NCBI GenBank assembly: GCA_902542325.1
Contig: CACBUE010000002.1
Coordinates: 64,057 to 128,056, forward strand
From: an uncultured SAR86 cluster bacterium
GTDB taxonomy: Bacteria; Pseudomonadota; Gammaproteobacteria; Magnimaribacterales; Magnimaribacteraceae
Direction of reading: 5' to 3'
Length of the DNA: 64,000 nucleotides
Part shown: positions 59,574 through 64,000 of the stretch, in pieces
Position numbering within the stretch: position 1 is the stretch's first letter
How the letters are laid out: each line of letters opens with the position of its first letter
Notes under the pieces: model-generated
What the model saw: the letters and a program-made list of their open reading frames with translations, nothing else
Told to the model about the DNA's origin: nothing
Databases searched by the model: none
Translations under genes and position numbers: made by a program

Positions 59574-60176
59574 CTAAAATCTATACATCAAATGTGAGTC
59601 CCATTCAGTCTTGTTGTTATATCCAAACTCAATTAAAAAATTTCCTTTGAAAAATTTAAGTACGGGAAAAGTTGACCAATTCTTCAAAAGATCATTTTTT
59701 TTGGATTTCACCATAATCCAAGTGTGAAAGTCTCCGTATTCGCCCAAATAGGGTGCTAAACCAATCTGCAAGTATTGATCTTCAAAATCTATAATCTCAT
59801 TCTCTACTTTTTTGTAACCAAAACCAGCAAACCATCGTCTAGTTTCCCAATCTCCATGAAGACCATAAAATTTATTCTCAATCCCTTTGGAGCTTACTCC
59901 AGATTGGAAATATAGGTTTCTTTGGGAATATTGAGTGTTTTTTCTATTCAAAAGGTAAGTGAGTCTGAAATACGAATAGTTGGAGCTCAAAAAATCATCT
60001 TTTATAGCCTCAAAACCTAATGAGTACTTATAAGTTGGTGAATAATGAAGATATAGAGAATCACGCATGTTATCTGAGTGACTCATTAGTGTTGAGCCTC
60101 CTGAATAAGAGATGGGTCTTGCTTCTGCAACACTGCTTACAGCAAGAATGAGAAATAATAGTTTCTTTATACCCAT
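59574..60176 (-). CDS. outer-membrane beta-barrel-like protein of a metal operon
   Basis: From MGIKKLLFLILAVSSVAEARP the protein has 200 residues, a signal peptide and a mature part that starts PISYSGGSTLM. Alternating aromatic strands (YSYFRLTYLLN, NLYFQSGVS, WFAGFGYKK) and a C-terminal YRF fit a small outer-membrane barrel. The track's 30 extra residues upstream lack any signal and include the regulatory site, so I reject them. I recall similar proteins in operons with MerT/P-like genes but cannot name a family. First gene of the operon. Confidence 0.72.
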   Translation of the reverse strand: MGIKKLLFLILAVSSVAEARPISYSGGSTLMSHSDNMRDSLYLHYSPTYKYSLGFEAIKDDFLSSNYSYFRLTYLLNRKNTQYSQRNLYFQSGVSSKGIENKFYGLHGDWETRRWFAGFGYKKVENEIIDFEDQYLQIGLAPYLGEYGDFHTWIMVKSKKNDLLKNWSTFPVLKFFKGNFLIEFGYNNKTEWDSHLMYRF

Positions 60177-60186
60177 GGGGGGTATA
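60168..60186. promoter_or_regulatory. TATACCC-N5-GGGTATA palindrome, candidate CsoR-type operator
   Basis: A perfect 7-base inverted repeat with a 5-base spacer covers the start codon of the first metal-operon gene, and on the minus strand a C6 tract precedes the ATG. A TAATAT (-10-like) overlaps its edge. DUF156 repressors bind AT-flanked G/C tracts of this kind. Confidence 0.6.
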
Positions 60187-60274
60187 TTAGCACAAACTAC
60201 ATAGGTTAAAAGTATTCTAATAAAAGAGAGAACACTTCCTTTTTTTAAGAGGAACCTTATTCTCATTCTTGAGG

Positions 60275-62059
60275 TTATCTTATATCTTTTTTCCTTAATC
60301 GGATGGATTTTGGTGTAACTTCAACAAGCTCATCGTCTTCTACAAATTCTAAGGCTTGCTCTAAAGTATGTTCAATATGAGGTGTAAGAATAAGGTTTTC
60401 ATCCGTACCGGCAGCCCTTATATTAGTTAACTGTTTGGCTTTTGTTGGATTTACTGGCAAGTCATTATCTCTTGAATGAAGGCCTACTATTTGACCTATG
60501 TAAACTTCGGTTCCATGACCAAGAAACATCCTGCCTCTCTCTTGTAAATTGAACAGTGAATAAGCAAGCGTTTTGCCAGCTGCCATAGAGACCAGCACCC
60601 CATTTTGTCTTTTGGCCAATTCACCATCCTTTGCTTTTCCATAATGATCAAAAACACTAGTCATAATTCCTGTGCCGCTGGTCATTGTTAAAAAACTTGA
60701 TCTAAAACCTATCATTCCCCTAGATGGGGCCAAGAACTCTAGCTTTATTCTTCCTTTTCCATCAGGTTCCATATTTTGCAAATCAGCTTTCCTTTGTCCC
60801 ATTTCTTCCATTACAGCACCTTGGTGCTGATCTTCTATATCAATTACTATTTGCTCATAAGGTTCATGTATTTCACCGTTTACTTCCTTTTGAATAACTT
60901 CTGGTTTGGAAACACCTAATTCATAATCTTCGCGTCGCATATTTTCTATCAAGACTGATAGATGCAGTTCACCACGTCCAGAAACTTTAAATTTATCTGG
61001 AGAATCGCCTTGTTCTACTCTTAAAGCAACATTATGAATTAACTCTTGCTCAAGTCGTTCTTTCAAGTTTCTTGAGGAAATATATTTCCCTTCCCTTCCT
61101 GCAAAAGGAGAATTATTTACTTGAAAGGTCATACTCACCGTAGGTTCGTCAACACTAAGAGGTGGCAAAGCTTCAATTTTTTCGGGGTTACATATAGTGT
61201 CAGAAATATTGAGTTTATCTATTCCTGTAATACAAATAATATCGCCTGCTTGTGCTTCAGGCACTTCAACTCTTTCAAGTCCGTTATAACCCATGACTTG
61301 TAACACTTTTCCCCGTCGCTCAGAATTATTGGAATCAATTACAGCAACCTGTTCGTTAGGTTTGATTTTCCCTCTCTTTATTCTGCCAATTCCAATTACA
61401 CCAACGTAGCTGCTGTAATCAAGAGCACTAATCTGCATTTGAAGAGGGCCATCATCATTTACCTCTGGAGGATTGACTTTCTCTATAATCAGATCCATCA
61501 AAGGAGACATATCTTCAGACATCTTTTCTTCATCTAAGCCAGCAATCCCATTAAGGGCTGAGGCATAAATAACTGGAAAATCTAATTGCTCATCATTACC
61601 GCCAAGTCTATCAAACAGATCAAACACTTGATCTAATACCCAGTCAGGTCTAGCTCCCGGTCTATCCACTTTATTTATAACTAAAATAGGATTTAAACCT
61701 TGATCAAAAGCTTTCTGAGTTACGAATCTTGTCTGGGGCATAGGTCCATCCACTGCATCAACAAGTAGCAAGACAGAATCAACCATTGAAAGAACCCTCT
61801 CAACTTCCCCTCCGAAATCAGCATGACCAGGAGTATCCACAATATTTATTCTGTGATCTTTCCATTCAATAGCAGTATTTTTCGCAAGAATAGTAATCCC
61901 TCTCTCTTTCTCTTGGTCATCGGAATCCATAATTCTTTCAGAATCCATATTCTTTCTATCAAGAGTTCCAGATTGCTGAAGTAATTTGTCGACAAGGGTA
62001 GTTTTCCCATGATCTACGTGGGCAATAATAGCTACATTTCTGAGTTTTTTAGTCGACAT
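60275..62059 (-). CDS. typA: translational GTPase TypA/BipA
   Basis: TypA is a ribosome-associated GTPase for stress and ribosome assembly. The G domain has [20 protein letters not shown] (G1), RGITI (G2), [15 protein letters not shown] (G3) and [10 protein letters not shown] (G4). Domain V ends with the family's PKSIRLRKK. Length 594 is normal (about 605). Confidence 0.98.
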   Translation of the reverse strand: MSTKKLRNVAIIAHVDHGKTTLVDKLLQQSGTLDRKNMDSERIMDSDDQEKERGITILAKNTAIEWKDHRINIVDTPGHADFGGEVERVLSMVDSVLLLVDAVDGPMPQTRFVTQKAFDQGLNPILVINKVDRPGARPDWVLDQVFDLFDRLGGNDEQLDFPVIYASALNGIAGLDEEKMSEDMSPLMDLIIEKVNPPEVNDDGPLQMQISALDYSSYVGVIGIGRIKRGKIKPNEQVAVIDSNNSERRGKVLQVMGYNGLERVEVPEAQAGDIICITGIDKLNISDTICNPEKIEALPPLSVDEPTVSMTFQVNNSPFAGREGKYISSRNLKERLEQELIHNVALRVEQGDSPDKFKVSGRGELHLSVLIENMRREDYELGVSKPEVIQKEVNGEIHEPYEQIVIDIEDQHQGAVMEEMGQRKADLQNMEPDGKGRIKLEFLAPSRGMIGFRSSFLTMTSGTGIMTSVFDHYGKAKDGELAKRQNGVLVSMAAGKTLAYSLFNLQERGRMFLGHGTEVYIGQIVGLHSRDNDLPVNPTKAKQLTNIRAAGTDENLILTPHIEHTLEQALEFVEDDELVEVTPKSIRLRKKDIR

Positions 62060-62105
62060 CGCTTTAGGAAAGCCGCGATTATAAGCTTTTATTTAGAATC
62101 TTCTA

Positions 62106-62567
62106 TTAGTTTTTTGGGATCATTGAATGGCTTAGAGGCTCTGGGCAACAAAATTTTAAAAGAGCCTCTCTAAGATCTAGATTATCAGCTCTTCTTAGCT
62201 TATCTAAAAATTCTTTTGCATGCTTATTGCCCCGTTCTTCTGCAACTAGAAAATACTCTAGCGCAAGCTCAGGATCGGGATCTGTATTGATACCATCAAC
62301 ATAAAATATTGCTATATTAAATGGAGCTTTTGAATGACCTTGCTCATTAGCACGCTGGTACCAATAAACTGCCTTCTCTACGTCTTTGTTAATGCCTCTT
62401 CCAATTGAGTAATTTACGCCTGTGTTGTACTGTGAAACAGAAATTCCTTGAGTTGCCAGTGAAAGATCGTAAACAAAATCATCTTTCTCATTTACTGCTA
62501 CTAGTTGAAGACATAAGAAAGTTAAGAGGAAAAAAATTGTTTTTTTAGAGAGGCCTTTTATCAACAA
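62106..62567 (-). CDS. Sel1-like repeat secreted protein
   Basis: The 153-residue protein starts with a signal peptide-like segment (about 9-24) and has two Sel1-like helical repeats: YSIGRGINKDVEKAVYWYQRANEQGHSKAPFNIAIFYVDG and DPELALEYFLVAEERGNKHAKEFLDKL. Sel1 repeats mediate protein-protein contacts. It lies 6 bases after the quinone-oxidoreductase-like gene, which is upstream on the minus strand. Confidence 0.78.
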   Translation of the reverse strand: MLIKGLSKKTIFFLLTFLCLQLVAVNEKDDFVYDLSLATQGISVSQYNTGVNYSIGRGINKDVEKAVYWYQRANEQGHSKAPFNIAIFYVDGINTDPDPELALEYFLVAEERGNKHAKEFLDKLRRADNLDLREALLKFCCPEPLSHSMIPKN

Positions 62568-62573
62568 AAGTCT

Positions 62574-63566
62574 TTATTCCATAGACACGACAACTTTTCC
62601 AAGAACTCTTCTATCTTCTAAGGTTTTTATAGCTGTAGCTGATTCATCAAGCGAGTAGGTCTCTGTTACAAAGGGTTTAATTTTACCTTCTGCATGGAGG
62701 TCAAAGAGTTCTTTGAAGTTTTGTTGATTCTCAGCAAATTCAACTCCAGCAAATTGACCCCAGAAAACACCAACTATTTGACACTCTTTCAATAAAGTTA
62801 GATTCAAAGGCATTTTTGGAATACCAGCCGTGAAGCCTATTACAAGATATTTTCCATGTCTTGCAATTGCTCTCAATGCAGGCTCAGCATAATCCCCACC
62901 TACAAGATCATAAATCATATCAACTCCACCACCAGTTACTTCTTTGATCTGATCAGAGAATTTCTTTTGAAGATCTCTGTCCATTTCCCTTTCATAAATG
63001 ATTCCTTCATCTGCACCTTCTTTTTTGCAAAGATCTATTTTTTCTTGAGAAGAGGCTGCGGCAATAACTTTTGTGCCCATTGCTTTTGCAATATGAATTG
63101 CAGTAATACCAAGACCACCACCGGCCCCAAGAACTAAAACTGACTGTCCGGCTTTAAGCTCACCTCTTTGTTTGAAAGCATGGTAAGTAGTGCCATAATT
63201 AAGTGGAAACCCAGCCGCCGTATTGAAGTCCATTGTTTCTGGTAAAGGCATTAATTGTTGTTCGAGATAAACTCCTTTTTCTCGTAAACCTCCTGATCCT
63301 ATGCTGCCCATTACTCTGTCTCCTTCCTTGTGCATGGTTACGCCTTCTCCAACGGAGGATACAACACCTGAAATTTCACTTCCTGGGCTAAAGGGAAAAG
63401 GGGGTTTGAACTGATACAAACCTTGAACTATAAGTACATCAGGAAAGCTTATTCCTGTTGCTTTAATATCAACAACCACCTGTCCCGGGCCGGCAATCGG
63501 CTCATCAATCTCTTCAACTTGATGTGAGTCCACTGGTCCGAACTCTTTACATAGAAATGCTTTCAT
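62574..63566 (-). CDS. quinone oxidoreductase-like MDR-family protein
   Basis: The 330-residue protein is a medium-chain reductase without the structural zinc Cys: start MKAFLCKEFGPVDSHQVEEI, substrate lobe GISFPDVLIVQGLYQFKPPFPFSPGSEISGVV and the Rossmann AGGGLGITAIHIAKAMG near 147. It probably reduces quinones or enoyl compounds with NADPH. An AAGGA ribosome binding site precedes the start. Confidence 0.87.
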   Translation of the reverse strand: MKAFLCKEFGPVDSHQVEEIDEPIAGPGQVVVDIKATGISFPDVLIVQGLYQFKPPFPFSPGSEISGVVSSVGEGVTMHKEGDRVMGSIGSGGLREKGVYLEQQLMPLPETMDFNTAAGFPLNYGTTYHAFKQRGELKAGQSVLVLGAGGGLGITAIHIAKAMGTKVIAAASSQEKIDLCKKEGADEGIIYEREMDRDLQKKFSDQIKEVTGGGVDMIYDLVGGDYAEPALRAIARHGKYLVIGFTAGIPKMPLNLTLLKECQIVGVFWGQFAGVEFAENQQNFKELFDLHAEGKIKPFVTETYSLDESATAIKTLEDRRVLGKVVVSME

Positions 63567-63621
63567 AAAATGGTCCTTATTAAATATCTAGGTGATTAAA
63601 TTAACGCTAAAATAAAAAACG

Positions 63622-63978
63622 TCAAGAAATCTTATTTAAAAAATCTTTTAAATAATCTTCGAAGTTTTCCTGATTACTCTCTTCAATTTTTTTTGCTGTT
63701 TCAAGAGAATCTCTAGAGGTTGTTGTGAAAAAGTACTCATCATCTGTTGCAATACTATCCATATGTTCTTTATGAAGAAGTGACATCTTCATTCCATATT
63801 CTTGTAAGGTCATATCATTAGCTTGGATCTCTTCTAACAAGGATCCACTTAAAGATTTATCAAGACTATTTATAACTTCTTTTTGATTAATAAGAGTGTC
63901 AGTCCACTTACTATCACCTTGAGATACTTCCTTACTCATGAATTCAGCGATGTCTTGCATTCCATCGAGTATTCTCAT
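63622..63978 (-). CDS. hypothetical helical protein
   Basis: The 118-residue product (MRILDGMQDIAEFMSKEV...) is polar, acidic and probably all-helical, without membrane segments or a motif I recognise. An AGAAGAGG ribosome binding site a few bases upstream supports the ATG. It stands alone at the right edge, 55 bases upstream of the quinone-oxidoreductase-like gene, with the same orientation. Confidence 0.6.
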   Translation of the reverse strand: MRILDGMQDIAEFMSKEVSQGDSKWTDTLINQKEVINSLDKSLSGSLLEEIQANDMTLQEYGMKMSLLHKEHMDSIATDDEYFFTTTSRDSLETAKKIEESNQENFEDYLKDFLNKIS

Positions 63979-64000
63979 AGCCTCTTCTCTGATGCTTATT

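Noticed and set aside
60177-60266. N-terminal 30 residues of the outer-membrane protein ORF
   Set aside because: The real signal peptide starts at MGIKKLL; the upstream part contains the palindrome and looks like promoter DNA.

Overview
The window is AT-rich chromosomal DNA from a gammaproteobacterium, spanning what looks like the replication origin. The evidence is the classic order rpmH-rnpA-yidD-yidC-mnmE / mnmG-rsmG-parA-parB-atpBEFHAGDC-glmU-glmS on the minus strand, facing dnaA-dnaN-recF-gyrB on the plus strand. GyrB also keeps the long insertion typical of gammaproteobacteria. Short intergenic gaps, low GC, a TonB receptor, aerobic aa3-type oxidase genes and many small secreted or cupin/ABM/NIPSNAP-type proteins suggest a streamlined marine heterotroph (SAR86-like is my guess, not proven).

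Layout. 1-11.1 kb is an accessory region downstream of glmS: secreted hypotheticals, a VOC protein, an ABM+SnoaL protein, a methyltransferase, a 54-residue triple-YRG microprotein with a long structured leader, a DUF885 lipoprotein, MerC, a compact 2OG-oxygenase/alpha-beta hydrolase/cupin operon, an Nmad3-like protein and a run of tiny membrane proteins. 11.1-20.8 kb is glmS, glmU and the complete F1Fo ATP synthase operon without atpI. 20.9-28.9 kb is parB, parA, rsmG, mnmG, mnmE, yidC, yidD, rnpA and rpmH. The rpmH-dnaA gap carries two perfect DnaA boxes and is the best oriC candidate. 29-35 kb is dnaA, dnaN, recF (with an internal parS site) and gyrB. 35-43 kb on the minus strand holds plsC, gmhB, a single-chain glycyl-tRNA synthetase, a lipid A acyltransferase, trkH, trkA, fmt and def. 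43-53.2 kb on the plus strand holds purE, tsaC, aroE and a complete cytochrome c oxidase structural and assembly cluster (coxBA-ctaG-coxC-surf1-ctaA-ctaB-sco). 53.2-55.9 kb is a His-rich small protein and a His/Asp-rich TonB receptor, probably for a metal. 55.9-64 kb holds a cupin, a DoxX/saccharopine-dehydrogenase-like/ABM operon, a metal operon (outer-membrane protein, MerP-like, MerT-like, CsoR-like), typA, a Sel1 protein and a quinone oxidoreductase-like protein.

Most noteworthy: (1) the last residues of GlmS, SVTVE-stop, recur twice within 650 bp downstream with different synonymous codons, each copy followed 19-35 nt later by a new small ORF, which looks like a record of insertions at the glmS 3' end; (2) a consensus promoter, a ~186-nt GGA-rich structured leader, a triple-YRG microprotein and a strong terminator form an isolated unit that could be a new regulatory RNA/peptide; (3) the metal operon carries a TATACCC-N5-GGGTATA palindrome over its first start codon and encodes a CsoR-type sensor as its last gene, so it is probably self-regulated; (4) an Nmad3-like nucleic-acid-modification-associated gene sits next to a 2OG-Fe(II) oxygenase gene. 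No rRNA, tRNA, CRISPR array, transposase or integrase was found.
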